A DNA stretch of 64,000 nt from Caldilineaceae bacterium (GCA_019637645.1 JAHBVH010000038.1:18563-82562); one strand, 5' to 3'; counted from the first letter of the stretch, positions 42,270 to 51,354 are shown. Notes: a model not told the origin generated them from the letters alone. Translations and numbers: made by a program.

Positions 42270-42418
42270 CACAAACCTATCCAAGCGTCCTTGGGCAGTA
42301 AGCACGCTATTCTAGTGACAGGCAGAGGGCACCTACCCTGGGTTGCCGCTGTCTAAGGCTGGGATTAGCCTTTGCCCACAGATTTACCCAAGGGCCAAAC
42401 AACCCAAGGAGTTCTTCC

Positions 42419-42928
42419 ATGAGTCAACGAACCGTCAGCCTACGCGAAAGCACCTTTACCTTGCTGGGCAGCCCCGTCGCAGTAGGCGATAAGGCCCCGG
42501 ATGTTGCCCTGGCCGATGGCCTCACAACCAGCTTTCGTCTGCTGGGCGACACGGTCGGCAAAACCCGCTTGATCAGCGTCATCCCCAGTATCGATACCGG
42601 CATCTGTGATCTGCAGACGCGACGGCTCAACGAAGAGGCCGCCCAATTGGGGGATCAGGTAGTCGTACTCACAGTCAGCGCCGACCTGCCCATGGCCCAA
42701 AAGCGTTGGTGTGGTGCGGCCGGGGTGGAGCGTGTCAAGATGCTCTCGGACCATCAGGAGATGGCCTTTGGTCAAGCCTATGGCACCTTGGTCAAGGAAC
42801 TCCGGCTCGATCAGCGTGCGATCTTTATTGTTGATGCCAAGGATGTCGTCCAATATGTGGAGTATGTACCAGCCATCCCGCAACACCCCGATTATGATGC
42901 GGCCCTCACCGCCTTGAAAGCGCTCTAA
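42419..42928 (+). CDS. tpx: Thiol peroxidase
   Basis: A 169-residue atypical 2-Cys peroxiredoxin that reduces lipid and other hydroperoxides using thioredoxin. Peroxidatic Cys63 lies in the segment SIDTGICDLQT and resolving Cys98 in KRWCGAAG, at positions equivalent to Cys61 and Cys95 of E. coli Tpx. FTLLGSPVAVGDKAPDV is the typical N-terminus. The ATG follows AAGGAG. The 149-bp gap upstream contains a small AAGGCT/AGCCTT hairpin that may end the bactofilin transcript. plsY begins 3 bp downstream. Confidence 0.95.
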   Translation: MSQRTVSLRESTFTLLGSPVAVGDKAPDVALADGLTTSFRLLGDTVGKTRLISVIPSIDTGICDLQTRRLNEEAAQLGDQVVVLTVSADLPMAQKRWCGAAGVERVKMLSDHQEMAFGQAYGTLVKELRLDQRAIFIVDAKDVVQYVEYVPAIPQHPDYDAALTALKAL

Positions 42929-42931
42929 ACC

Positions 42932-43603
42932 ATGGCTGCCCTTTGGTCTATCGTGCCGCTCAGTGCATTGGTTGGTTATTTTCTGGGGGCTTTGCCGGTT
43001 GGCATGCTGGTCTGTCGTCTCTATGGCGTAGACGTGCGTACCATCGGCAGTGGCCGCACTGGCACCACCAATGTTTGGCGCGCCGCTGGGCTAAAGGCAG
43101 CCGTACCCACATTGGTGGGCGACGCCATCAAGGGTGTGGTGGCGATTTGGGTGATCCAACAGCTCTACCGGTGGCTCTTTCCCGAAACCGGCCCCATGAG
43201 CGTCGAAGAAGCCACGTTGCGCTATACCCTGCTCAAAGGTGCCGAAGCCACAGCCGGTGCGGCCGCGATTTTGGGCCATAATTGGTCTGTGTTCCTGGGC
43301 TTTCGGGGCGGCGCAGGGGGCATTACGAGCGCCGCCACCGTCATGATGCTTTCGCCCCTCGTGGGTAGCATTGTTTGGCTCATTGGCGCTTTTTTGCTCT
43401 GGTGGACGCGCATTGCGGCCATTGCGACCTTTGGGGTGGGCATCAGTGCCTTTGCCCTTTTCCTCGTACTCTACCTCAACCAATCGGCCCCCTGGCCCTA
43501 TGTGATCTATGGCATCGTTAGCTTGGTCGCCGTCATCGTGGCGCTAGAACCCAACCGCGAAAAGCTACGCAAGGGCGAAGAGCGGGTGATCACCCTGTGG
43601 TAA
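42932..43603 (+). CDS. plsY: Glycerol-3-phosphate acyltransferase PlsY
   Basis: An integral-membrane enzyme that transfers acyl from acyl phosphate to sn-glycerol 3-phosphate, the first step of phospholipid synthesis. A 223-residue protein with five to six helices and the three PlsY motifs: GSGRTGTTNVWRAAG, GDAIKG, and GHNWSVFLGFRGGAG. The middle motif set has small changes (GRTGTTN for the common GNIGATN; RGGAG for KGGKG), so it is a divergent member. It is cotranscribed with tpx with a 3-bp gap. The glycerol 3-phosphate could come from the glpK operon nearby. Confidence 0.88.
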   Translation: MAALWSIVPLSALVGYFLGALPVGMLVCRLYGVDVRTIGSGRTGTTNVWRAAGLKAAVPTLVGDAIKGVVAIWVIQQLYRWLFPETGPMSVEEATLRYTLLKGAEATAGAAAILGHNWSVFLGFRGGAGGITSAATVMMLSPLVGSIVWLIGAFLLWWTRIAAIATFGVGISAFALFLVLYLNQSAPWPYVIYGIVSLVAVIVALEPNREKLRKGEERVITLW

Positions 43604-43624
43604 CCGAAGGGCTTGACTAGTATG

Positions 43625-44560
43625 CTACCGCGTATACACCTGCTGCAAGCGATATTCCATCCAACGCACCAACCGAGTGAGTAGCACCACCATAATCAAA
43701 TAGATAAAGGCCAGCAGAGTTAGCGTCTGCATATAAAGGAAATTACCCGCGGCCACCAATTTCGCCAGTTGGGTCATATCCTGCACCCCCAGCACAGAGG
43801 CCAACGAAGAATCCTTGACCATGGCAATAAAGTCATTACCCAAGGCGGGCAAAACCCGCCGGATGGCCTGGGGCAAAATAATGTAGCGCATCGTTTGAAA
43901 GTAGCTCAAGCCCAGCGCCTTGGCCGCCTCATGCTGGCCGCGTTCAATCGATTGAATTCCGGCCCGGAAAATTTCTGCTTCAAAGGCGGCATAGCCCAAG
44001 CCCAACGCAATCATGGCGCGCCAATGGTTAGCCATGGTGCTCACCGGCGTAAACGGGGCAACCGGCAAGCCGATCAGGTGGAGCAGCAAGACAAAGAGAT
44101 TCCCAAGCGAGACAAAGAGGTTGGCAAGCGCGATAAAGATGGGCGTCAATGGCGGGGCCAGCACAAAGGCAACATAGAGCAACAACACCAACATAGGCAC
44201 GCCGCGAATCACTTCGACATAAAAAGAGGCCACATTATAGGCGATTGGATTGGTCGCGGTGCGCATCAAGCCCAGGATGAGCCCCAGCACCATCGCCAGT
44301 AAGTAGCCCAAGATCGCAATCGTCAAGGTGATCACAATCCCTTTGAAGACCAGGCGACCGGCGGCCAATCCGTCGGGAGTCTGCCCCAACATATACCAAA
44401 ATGAGCTGCGCGTCTCTGCGTCGGTGATCACCAACATCACCAAATAAAGACCAAGCCCAATCGCGGCCAATAACCACCACGGCCACTTTCCCAACTGCTG
44501 CCAGATGGCTTTTTGTTCTGGGCCACTATTTACAGCAGTGCGGCTTGCATTTGCTGTCAT
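43625..44560 (-). CDS. Amino-acid ABC transporter permease (HisM/GlnP family)
   Basis: A 311-residue inner-membrane permease of the polar amino-acid family with about six helices. It contains the family block EVIRGVPMLVLLLY and the EAA loop ALGLSYFQTMRYIILPQAIRRVLPALGNDF that contacts the ATPase. It lies 163 bp downstream of the substrate-binding protein, separated by a strong hairpin, so it is probably made in smaller amounts. No ATPase gene is adjacent; one must come from elsewhere. The substrate is undetermined, an amino acid by family. Confidence 0.92.
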   Translation of the reverse strand: MTANASRTAVNSGPEQKAIWQQLGKWPWWLLAAIGLGLYLVMLVITDAETRSSFWYMLGQTPDGLAAGRLVFKGIVITLTIAILGYLLAMVLGLILGLMRTATNPIAYNVASFYVEVIRGVPMLVLLLYVAFVLAPPLTPIFIALANLFVSLGNLFVLLLHLIGLPVAPFTPVSTMANHWRAMIALGLGYAAFEAEIFRAGIQSIERGQHEAAKALGLSYFQTMRYIILPQAIRRVLPALGNDFIAMVKDSSLASVLGVQDMTQLAKLVAAGNFLYMQTLTLLAFIYLIMVVLLTRLVRWMEYRLQQVYTR

Positions 44561-44658
44561 TCGACCAACTCCTATGCTGCTTGGCTGATAAGAAAATAGG
44601 TATCACGAAGACACATTACAAAGGGCTATTACAAAGGGCTAGGAAGAAAGGCGTGATA

Positions 44659-44698
44659 GCAAAAGACCCCAAAGGTCATTACCTTTAGGGTCTTTTGC
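44659..44698. terminator. Strong hairpin between receptor and permease genes
   Basis: A 17-bp stem (44659-44675 with 44682-44698, one mismatch) with a 6-nt loop and AAAA/TTTT flanks within the stem. Located between the receptor stop and permease start on the minus strand, it is likely a partial terminator or an RNA-stabilising hairpin that raises receptor over permease. Confidence 0.85.
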
Positions 44699-44723
44699 TA
44701 GAGCGGATCACATCGACAGATAA

Positions 44724-45578
44724 CTATTCGGTTTCAAACCACTTCTGATAGAGTTCGTCCATCTTGCCATCGGCCTGCATCGCTTCCAGGGCGGCGTCAA
44801 CGGGCGCTTTGAGCGGGCTGCCCTTGCCAAAGATAAAGCCGAGTTCCTCGGTCTTCACCGGAGCGCCGGTTAGCTTCACCTTATCAGGATTGGCCCCCAC
44901 ATAGCCCAGCCCAGAGACGTTGTCGATCATCACGGCATCGACATCTCCAGCCATCAAAGCTTGAACAGCTGGCCCAAATTGATCAAAGGCCACAATGCGA
45001 TCTTCGCCAATCAACTCGGCCGCCGCGTCATAGTTGGTCGTGCCGATTTGGGTCCCCATCTTAAGATCGCGCAAAGCAACAAACTCTTCGGGCTCCACAA
45101 AGCGGCTTTCATCGGCCCGCACCAAGAGCATCTGCTGGGAGCTGATGTAGGGGATCGAAAAGTCTACATGCTGGCCGCGTTCTGCGGTGATGGTAATGCC
45201 ATCGGCACCAACATCAAAGGTTTCCGTAGCTCCCTGCCCCCCCATAATAGCGACCATGGCATCCCAACTGGTCTCGACAAATTCCGGCTTGCAGTTAATA
45301 CGGGTGCAGATTTCAGCAAAGATATCATAATCATACCCAACCCCCTCTTTGGTATCTGGATCGATATAGTTGAAGGGTTGATAGGCATTTTCCACCGCAA
45401 TCCGCAGTGTACAACCTTGCAGATCAGGCATACCGTCTGTTTCGCCAACTTCGATCTGATTACACGTTTGGCTGGCAGCCTCACCAGTGCCAGCGGTTGG
45501 CAGGGTCACTGGCGCACATGCAGCAAGAATCAGGGTGAAGAGCAACGCAGTCACGAGCCCTAATTTACGAAAATTCAT
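44724..45578 (-). CDS. Amino-acid ABC transporter substrate-binding lipoprotein
   Basis: A 284-residue type II periplasmic-binding-fold receptor. The signal peptide ends in a lipobox (LILAAC, Cys about 21), so it is membrane-tethered. The body has LRIAVENAYQPFNYIDP, VGYDYDIFAEICTRIN, GADGITITAERGQHVDFS and LKMGTQIGTTNYDAA, all typical of SBP_bac_3 amino-acid receptors. It is the first gene of the pair with the permease downstream; the start has GGAG 9 nt upstream and a promoter lies 40 nt further up. Confidence 0.93.
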   Translation of the reverse strand: MNFRKLGLVTALLFTLILAACAPVTLPTAGTGEAASQTCNQIEVGETDGMPDLQGCTLRIAVENAYQPFNYIDPDTKEGVGYDYDIFAEICTRINCKPEFVETSWDAMVAIMGGQGATETFDVGADGITITAERGQHVDFSIPYISSQQMLLVRADESRFVEPEEFVALRDLKMGTQIGTTNYDAAAELIGEDRIVAFDQFGPAVQALMAGDVDAVMIDNVSGLGYVGANPDKVKLTGAPVKTEELGFIFGKGSPLKAPVDAALEAMQADGKMDELYQKWFETE

Positions 45579-45623
45579 GATTCATTCTCCATCAGTAGCT
45601 TGATCGTTAGAAACTATCCAAAA

Positions 45624-45652
45624 ATTGTACGAGCATCGCCGACTTTGGGCAA
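45624..45652 (-). promoter_or_regulatory. Sigma70-type promoter of the receptor gene
   Basis: On the minus strand TTGCCC (45647-45652), 17 bp, TACAAT (45624-45629), about 40 nt before the receptor start. Confidence 0.65.
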
Positions 45653-45787
45653 ATTTATCAAGACGCTATCGCACAAAGCATCCAACGCAAGTTACGCGGC
45701 TAACGAGAATACCGTCAGCAAAAATCACGTAAGCGGGGTTCTCACCGCGGGCTAGCACCAATCTCCTCGCCACTGCTTATCCTATTC

Positions 45788-45815
45788 TTGGTCTACCGCC
45801 GAAGCTCAGTATAAT
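45788..45815 (+). promoter_or_regulatory. Promoter of the PAS kinase gene, probably leaderless
   Basis: TTGGTC (45788-45793), 16 bp, TATAAT (45810-45815). The ATG begins 9 nt after the -10 box, so the mRNA would start at or within two nucleotides of the start codon. The rest of the 245-bp divergent gap shows no gene. Confidence 0.65.
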
Positions 45816-45823
45816 GTAGGGCT

Positions 45824-47011
45824 ATGTACACCTTTGATCTCAAGCTGAGCCTCTTTGTGCTCCTGCTCTATAGCGGCCTGCTCATTGGCACCACCGCCCT
45901 GCTAGTACAGTGGTGGGCGCGCCGCCGCCAGCCGTGGCGTACCTTGGCAAGCTTGCAATCTGTGCTGGCCAATACGCCAGTGGCGGTCGGCCTCTTTGAT
46001 CAACAGGGGAACCTTGTCTATGCGAATCCAGCTATCCAACGGCTCTTGGCGCTTGCCCCCAATGTCCCCTTGTTGCCCGAAAATAGCTGGCACGCACATT
46101 TGCGAGCCGATCTGCAAGAAGCCCAACGCCCGGGCCGCCACGCAGGCTGCTATCGGATCGAAACCTTGCCAAAGGTCCCCGAGCAACCCTTGACGATCCG
46201 TTGGTGGGTGACACGCTGGCAGGATGTTACCCTCTTTTTTGCCATTGATATTACGACCCAACAGCGCAGCGAGCAGAATGCCCAATTGTTGTTGAGCGAT
46301 CTAGCACACGAGTTACGCACCCCGCTCGCTACCCTGCTCACCCATTTACAAGTCCTGCAATTGCCGGGGTTGTCCACCGAACTACGTGGTCAATCGCTGA
46401 GCTTTATGCAGGCGGAAGTCCAACGGTTGGTACGGCTAAGTAATCATCTGGTGGACCTAGGACGGCTCCAAACGCAGCCACAACTTGCCCAAGCGCTTGA
46501 TCTAGCCGCTCTCGTAGAAAGTGCAGTTGGACAGGTGCGCCTAGCCGCCGCAGAACGCCAAATGCAGATCGGGCTGACCGTACAAGGGCCACTATCACCG
46601 GTATTGGGTGATCCCGACCGCCTACGCCAGCTCTTTTTGAATTTGCTAGAAAATGCCCTGAAATATGGCGATCCCGGCAACCGCATCACCGTACAGCTGA
46701 CGGCCTCTGCCCAAGGCGTTGCTTGCTTGGTGGGCGATACGGGGCCGGGCATTGCCGCGGCGCATCTGCCCCACCTAACGCGACGATTTTACCGGGCCGC
46801 ACCGGCTGGTGTCGCTGGCAGTGGACTAGGATTGGCACTTGTAGCCGAAATTCTGCAGCAGCATCAAAGCCACCTGGAAATTGAAAGCCAAACCGCCGCT
46901 GACACCCACAATGGCCCTGTCGGCACCACCATGCGCTTTGTCTTGCCCATTGTGACAACAACGCCCACTCCCCCCCAACCCCACGAAAGGAGCCACCATG
47001 CAGCAGCTTAG
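45824..47011 (+). CDS. PAS-domain sensor histidine kinase (PhoR-like)
   Basis: A 395-residue kinase with one N-terminal transmembrane helix (about 8-30), a cytoplasmic PAS domain (about 42-150, VGLFDQQGNLVYANPAIQRLL), a HisKA domain with LAHELRTPLATLL, and an ATPase domain with N-box LFLNLLENALKYG, G1 VGDTGPGIA and G2 GSGLGLAL. The lack of an extracytoplasmic loop suggests that it senses an intracellular or membrane signal. The HisKA type normally pairs with OmpR-class regulators, yet the only regulator in this cluster is NarL-type. It overlaps the next gene by 14 bp. No ribosome binding site, in line with the leaderless promoter. Confidence 0.92.
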   Translation: MYTFDLKLSLFVLLLYSGLLIGTTALLVQWWARRRQPWRTLASLQSVLANTPVAVGLFDQQGNLVYANPAIQRLLALAPNVPLLPENSWHAHLRADLQEAQRPGRHAGCYRIETLPKVPEQPLTIRWWVTRWQDVTLFFAIDITTQQRSEQNAQLLLSDLAHELRTPLATLLTHLQVLQLPGLSTELRGQSLSFMQAEVQRLVRLSNHLVDLGRLQTQPQLAQALDLAALVESAVGQVRLAAAERQMQIGLTVQGPLSPVLGDPDRLRQLFLNLLENALKYGDPGNRITVQLTASAQGVACLVGDTGPGIAAAHLPHLTRRFYRAAPAGVAGSGLGLALVAEILQQHQSHLEIESQTAADTHNGPVGTTMRFVLPIVTTTPTPPQPHERSHHAAA

Positions 47012-48524
47012 ACACACGCGCCAACATTGGTGGTGGCTCTTGGGGGTATTGCTGATGCTCCTCTATTGGCTCCTCCCTATTGAAGGAACCCTACTAGTCT
47101 CTTCTGTGCCGCTCGATGTCAACCCGCAGTGGCCCCAGATCCTGCTTGATCCCACCACGCCCCGGCCAGGGGATGAAGTAACGGTGACCGTCGTTGACAA
47201 TACGCCGTGGACCCATGTACGGCTGACAGTCGATCACAGGCCCGCCACCTTTACGGCGGCCCAAGCACTCCCCGGTGGCACCACCTGGCAATGGGCATGG
47301 CGCTTTACTATGCCTGCACCAACCGCCATCACCCCCGAAACCCGCATTGAGTTCTATCGCGATTGTGCGACGGGCTGCCGGCTGCGGGGACGCCGTTTAT
47401 TGGAATCCCTGATTGCCGCCCAACAAAGCTTGCCCCGCCCCAGCGGTCTACCCACCAAACTCTGTTTGAACTTTCCCGACCCGGCTCGCGATTGGCATGG
47501 CCGCAGCGGCTGGGTTGTCGATCTAACCTATACGCAACTGGCCGATGCCACGCTTGACCAATATTGGTCGATTGACGCCCTCGCCCAACGTGTTGCCTTG
47601 GCTACGGCCCAAGGGTTGCGCGTGTTGGTGCGCGTAGACTATGCCAAAGACCAGAGTCTCCCCCCCACCGCTGACGCCTTGGCCCTGACCGACTATTTGA
47701 GCTATCTACGCCGGTTGGCCCGCGATGAACGGTTGCGCACGGTCTATGGTTATATTATCGGCAGTGGCTATAACACCGCCGCAGCCAATGCCCAAGCAGA
47801 AGCGAACCCCGTAACCCCAACTTGGTATGCCAGGCTCCTCAATGGCGCTGGAGAATCAGTCCAGCATACGGACAATGTAATTGAAACGATACGATCTGAA
47901 AACCCCCAGGTTCGTATCTTAGTAGGACCTGTGCGGCCCTGGTACAGTGACCAAAGTGGCGTGGTGCGCAATGCCATCGATGCGCCCTGGCTCAATTACA
48001 TGAATACGCTAGTCGCCGCCGTGGATGCGGGCAGCCAAGCCAAAGCCGCCGCTGGCATCCCCTTGGCCGCGCCCGACGGCTTTGCAGTCAATGCCGCGGG
48101 CAATCCCACTGCGCCAGAGCTAGGTAACCAGGATGGGGCCAGCGAACCGTTCCAGGCTCTGCCGCGCCCAGCCTGGAACGGAGCCCAAGCAGGCTTTCGT
48201 CTCTATCAGGATTGGCTAGCCATCATCAACCGCTATCCCACAACGCAGGGTCTCCCGATCTATATTAGCGCCACCAACACCTTTGCCAGCGACGCCACGC
48301 CCGACGCCCCCTCAACTGCGGCGCTGACACCGGCGCAGAATTATCCACCAGGCTGGTTAACCAACGCCCTGGCGGTCATCAACCAGGAGCCCCAAGTGCA
48401 GGCGCTCTGCTGGTTTCTTGATCACGTGCCGGGCGACAACACCTGGGATGCCTTTAGTCTATCCCAACAACCAGGGCGGCTGATCTATGCCGCTGAAGAA
48501 TTTGACGCGTTATTAAGGGAATAG
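46998..48524 (+). CDS. Secreted glycosidase-like protein of unknown function
   Basis: A 508-residue protein with an N-terminal signal or anchor helix (about 10-30), a beta-sandwich-like N-terminal domain (about 50-120, RPGDEVTVTVVDNTPWTHV), and a large C-terminal region (about 150-505) that looks like a TIM-barrel glycoside hydrolase: alternating helices and strands such as RVALATAQGLRVLVRVDYA, LRTVYGYIIGSGYN and a late ALCWFLDHVPGDNTWDAF. I cannot assign a GH family or the catalytic acids. It starts inside the 3' end of the kinase gene with AAAGGAG, and the NarL regulator follows 53 bp later, so all three form one operon. A sensory carbohydrate-binding or wall-related role is inference. Confidence 0.65.
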   Translation: MQQLRHTRQHWWWLLGVLLMLLYWLLPIEGTLLVSSVPLDVNPQWPQILLDPTTPRPGDEVTVTVVDNTPWTHVRLTVDHRPATFTAAQALPGGTTWQWAWRFTMPAPTAITPETRIEFYRDCATGCRLRGRRLLESLIAAQQSLPRPSGLPTKLCLNFPDPARDWHGRSGWVVDLTYTQLADATLDQYWSIDALAQRVALATAQGLRVLVRVDYAKDQSLPPTADALALTDYLSYLRRLARDERLRTVYGYIIGSGYNTAAANAQAEANPVTPTWYARLLNGAGESVQHTDNVIETIRSENPQVRILVGPVRPWYSDQSGVVRNAIDAPWLNYMNTLVAAVDAGSQAKAAAGIPLAAPDGFAVNAAGNPTAPELGNQDGASEPFQALPRPAWNGAQAGFRLYQDWLAIINRYPTTQGLPIYISATNTFASDATPDAPSTAALTPAQNYPPGWLTNALAVINQEPQVQALCWFLDHVPGDNTWDAFSLSQQPGRLIYAAEEFDALLRE

Positions 48525-48577
48525 ATAAGGCACCTAGCGCCTTGTGGGCTATTTCATAAGCATAAGAAGGTAAAACC

Positions 48578-49219
48578 ATGGAAACGCGCATTCGCGTGAT
48601 GTTAGTCGATGATCATCCGCCCTTTCGGATTGGCATGCGGGTGCTTCTTGAACAACATCACCAGATCCAGGTGGTGGCCGAGGCCGATACGGGCCGTGCG
48701 GCCTTGGAACAGTTGGCGGCTTGTGCCCCAACCGTCGTTGTCCTAGATTGCCAACTGCCCGATAGCGATGGCCCAACGGTGGCACAGGCGATCCAACAAC
48801 GCTTGCCCACCGTGCGGCTCTTGGCCCTGAGCGCCTATGATGATCTCAAATACATTCGTGGCCTGCTGGCAGCCGGGGCCTTAGGCTATCTCCTCAAAAA
48901 TGAAGCGCCCGAAACGATCGTCGCCGCGGTACAGGCGGTGACCCAAGGCCAAAGCTACTTTAGCGCGACCGTAGCCGCTCAATTTGCCCAGCTGGCCCGC
49001 CGCGACGAACCCTTGCTCGCGCCGCCAACCGCCCGCGAACAAGAGGTACTCCAGGCATTAGCCAAAGGGCTGACCAACGCCCAAATCGCCCACAGCCTCG
49101 GCATTGCCGAACGCACGGTGCGCTTTCATGTCGAAAATCTTTTCAGTCGTCTCCAAGTCGATAATCGCGTCGAAGCCGTCATGAAAGCACTCCGCTTGGG
49201 CTGGCTCGATAAGACCTAA
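48578..49219 (+). CDS. NarL/LuxR-family response regulator
   Basis: A 213-residue regulator: receiver domain (1-120, VMLVDDHPPFRIGMRVLL, phospho-Asp in VVLDCQLPDSDG, Lys in GYLLKNEAP) and a LuxR-type HTH (about 150-205, TAREQEVLQALAKGLTNAQI). It is the third gene of the operon with the PAS kinase and the glycosidase-like protein. The receiver is intact, so it should be phosphorylated. Targets are unknown. The following 167-bp gap holds two palindromes (GAGCAC/GTGCTC near 49239 and a perfect 18-mer at 49344). Confidence 0.93.
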   Translation: METRIRVMLVDDHPPFRIGMRVLLEQHHQIQVVAEADTGRAALEQLAACAPTVVVLDCQLPDSDGPTVAQAIQQRLPTVRLLALSAYDDLKYIRGLLAAGALGYLLKNEAPETIVAAVQAVTQGQSYFSATVAAQFAQLARRDEPLLAPPTAREQEVLQALAKGLTNAQIAHSLGIAERTVRFHVENLFSRLQVDNRVEAVMKALRLGWLDKT

Positions 49220-49343
49220 CGCCATCTTCGCCCCAGCCGAGCACTCAGGTGTGCTCACGCCTTGCCTCAAAAGGTCGTGTTACCAGCGACCGGCCTGGTA
49301 GACTCTACCCGAACTCCCACCGACAAGCGTTCCTTGCCTAACT

Positions 49344-49361
49344 CCTGGCGGATCCGCCAGG
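49344..49361. promoter_or_regulatory. Perfect 18-bp palindrome
   Basis: CCTGGCGGATCCGCCAGG reads the same on both strands and lies in the gap between the NarL regulator and the SPFH fusion gene. It could be an operator or half of a transcription terminator, although no T-tract follows. It occurs once in the window. Confidence 0.45.
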
Positions 49362-49494
49362 GTCTTGCCCTGGTAAAGCTGCCGTTGTGACAGCGCGCCA
49401 AGCATGCCATACTAAGCGTGAATCGAATCAACCCCGTCAGCGCGCTTTAGCTACGCTGGCGCAACCTTGTCTCGCCAGGAGGCTTGCTTTTGTT

Positions 49495-51354
49495 GTGATA
49501 CACCGTTTCTTATCACGTCCGGGGAAAGCCGTACTACTGCTGCTGCTACCCTATCTACTGCTCCTTGGGTTGGTGTTGCTGGCCCAGTTGCTCCCGCAGA
49601 CGACGGGCCTACCGACCCACCCGCTTTGGTTGGGGCTACGGTGGCTTGTCTGGATCATTTTCATGGGTGGCGCGTATCTTGGGTGGCGTTTGACCGCCCC
49701 ATCGCAACGCCCCATCTGGTGGTACAGCTGGCTTGGCTTTGCTGTCTATGAGATGGTTGGTCTGTTATTGGTGGGCGATTTTCTGTTTATCACCACGATG
49801 ACACAGAGTCGATCAAGCTTAGCCCTGCTGGGGATTCTCTTCACCGGAGTGGCCTTCCTGCCCTATGGGATCGTCAGCGTTAGCTTGGCCCAACGCGACC
49901 CTCAGCTAGCCCAATGGACCATTTGGCCACATGCCGCCTTGACCCTTCCGCTCTTCTTGTTAAGCCCAGCGGGGTTGTTCGGGGCGGCGATGATCGAGAT
50001 GTCAACATTGGTGCTACCACTCCTCGTCGCCATCGTGCTCCTTAGCCTGTTTGGGTGGCAACCAGCGTTTCGGCGCAGCCGTCATCTCTATGGTGGCATG
50101 GTCGTCTGCCAAGCCGCTTATGCCATCAACCTAGCCCAAGCCGATGGGCCATGGGCCGCCCTCACGTTCCTTCCTTGGACGCTGCTCGGCACTGTCATTC
50201 TGAGCGGTCCACTAATTCTCTTGCCCCTTTGGCACGCTACCCTTGTTTTTGTCCACCGTAGGGGCGGGGCGATGTGGCTACGCGCGGCCGCGCAATGGCG
50301 GCAGGCGCTCAAACAACGCTTAGCCACCCTACCCTTGCCGATGCGACCAGCAACAGAGCAAGCGATACATGTCCCGGCTTCGCCCCCCTTCTTTCAATCA
50401 CGTTCAGGAGATTCGACCATGAGTGAAATTGCTACGACCCCACAAACACCGCACGAATTACCTGCGCCCAGTGTCGGGCCGGGCCTCGAACGGCTCTATA
50501 AGATCGCCACGGTTTTGCTGGCTGGGGTCATCCTGGGCGGCTTGCTCCTCTTTGTCGGGCGGTCGGCCATCTACAAAATTCATGAATATGAGCGCGGGCT
50601 CCACTTGCGCGGGGGCCGCTTTTTGGCGATCCAAGAACCAGGCTGGCATGTACAGATTCCCCTAGTCGACACGGTGATCATGGTCAAAGTCAATGAACGA
50701 CTGGGCTATGTGGAGCAGATCGAAGCCATGACCTCGGACAATGTCACCATGTTTGTTTCACTGCAATATACCTATCGCGTCACCGACCCGCAGCAATATG
50801 CGCTCCAGGTCGATGACCCCGAACGCATTGTCTTTGAGTTTGTCCAAGGCCGCCTGCGCGATGTGGTCAATACCAAAGCCATGGCCGCGGTGATGAACGA
50901 GCGAGCGCTGATGAACCAAGAAGTGATGGCCGCCCTGCGCGACAAAGAGAGTCAGTATGGCGTGCAATTTGCCACAGTGCAATTACAAAACGCCTCACCC
51001 CCCGCCGAAGTTTTGACCGCCATTAAAGATCGCATGGTCGCCGTCCAACGCCAGGAACAGGCCCAAGCCGAAGCGGCCCAACAGAAGACCGTGGCAGATG
51101 CCCAATTCTATACGGCCCAAAAGCAAGCCGAAGCCGCTGCCTATGAAATTACCAAGACGGCTGAGGCCGAAGCAGAGCGGATTCGCTTAAATACCGCGGT
51201 CGAGCAGCTAGCCATTCGCGCCATGATTGGGGAATTGGAAGGCAAAGGGGAGTTAGCCAATAAGTTCATCGACTACCTGATCGCCCAACAGCTCAAAGAG
51301 AACAGTAAGTGGATCATCAACGGCGAAGGCACACCAATTGTGGATTTGCAATAA
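49495..51354 (+). CDS. Membrane domain fused to an SPFH (prohibitin/stomatin-like) protein
   Basis: One open frame encoding two modules. Residues about 1-260 form an eight-helix membrane domain of no recognised family. After a 45-residue basic/Pro-rich linker, the C-terminal 311 residues form an SPFH/band-7 protein: membrane helix (IATVLLAGVILGGLLLFVG), ERGLHLRGGRF, the band-7 core with QIEAMTSDNVTMFVSLQYTYRV, and an Ala/Glu/Gln coiled coil. I start at GTG 49495, 12 nt after AGGAGG; an earlier GTG at 49387 is possible. A strong CAGGAG precedes an internal ATG at 50419, exactly where a stand-alone SPFH protein would begin, so two products may be made. SPFH proteins scaffold membrane microdomains. 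Confidence 0.8.
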   Translation: MIHRFLSRPGKAVLLLLLPYLLLLGLVLLAQLLPQTTGLPTHPLWLGLRWLVWIIFMGGAYLGWRLTAPSQRPIWWYSWLGFAVYEMVGLLLVGDFLFITTMTQSRSSLALLGILFTGVAFLPYGIVSVSLAQRDPQLAQWTIWPHAALTLPLFLLSPAGLFGAAMIEMSTLVLPLLVAIVLLSLFGWQPAFRRSRHLYGGMVVCQAAYAINLAQADGPWAALTFLPWTLLGTVILSGPLILLPLWHATLVFVHRRGGAMWLRAAAQWRQALKQRLATLPLPMRPATEQAIHVPASPPFFQSRSGDSTMSEIATTPQTPHELPAPSVGPGLERLYKIATVLLAGVILGGLLLFVGRSAIYKIHEYERGLHLRGGRFLAIQEPGWHVQIPLVDTVIMVKVNERLGYVEQIEAMTSDNVTMFVSLQYTYRVTDPQQYALQVDDPERIVFEFVQGRLRDVVNTKAMAAVMNERALMNQEVMAALRDKESQYGVQFATVQLQNASPPAEVLTAIKDRMVAVQRQEQAQAEAAQQKTVADAQFYTAQKQAEAAAYEITKTAEAEAERIRLNTAVEQLAIRAMIGELEGKGELANKFIDYLIAQQLKENSKWIINGEGTPIVDLQ

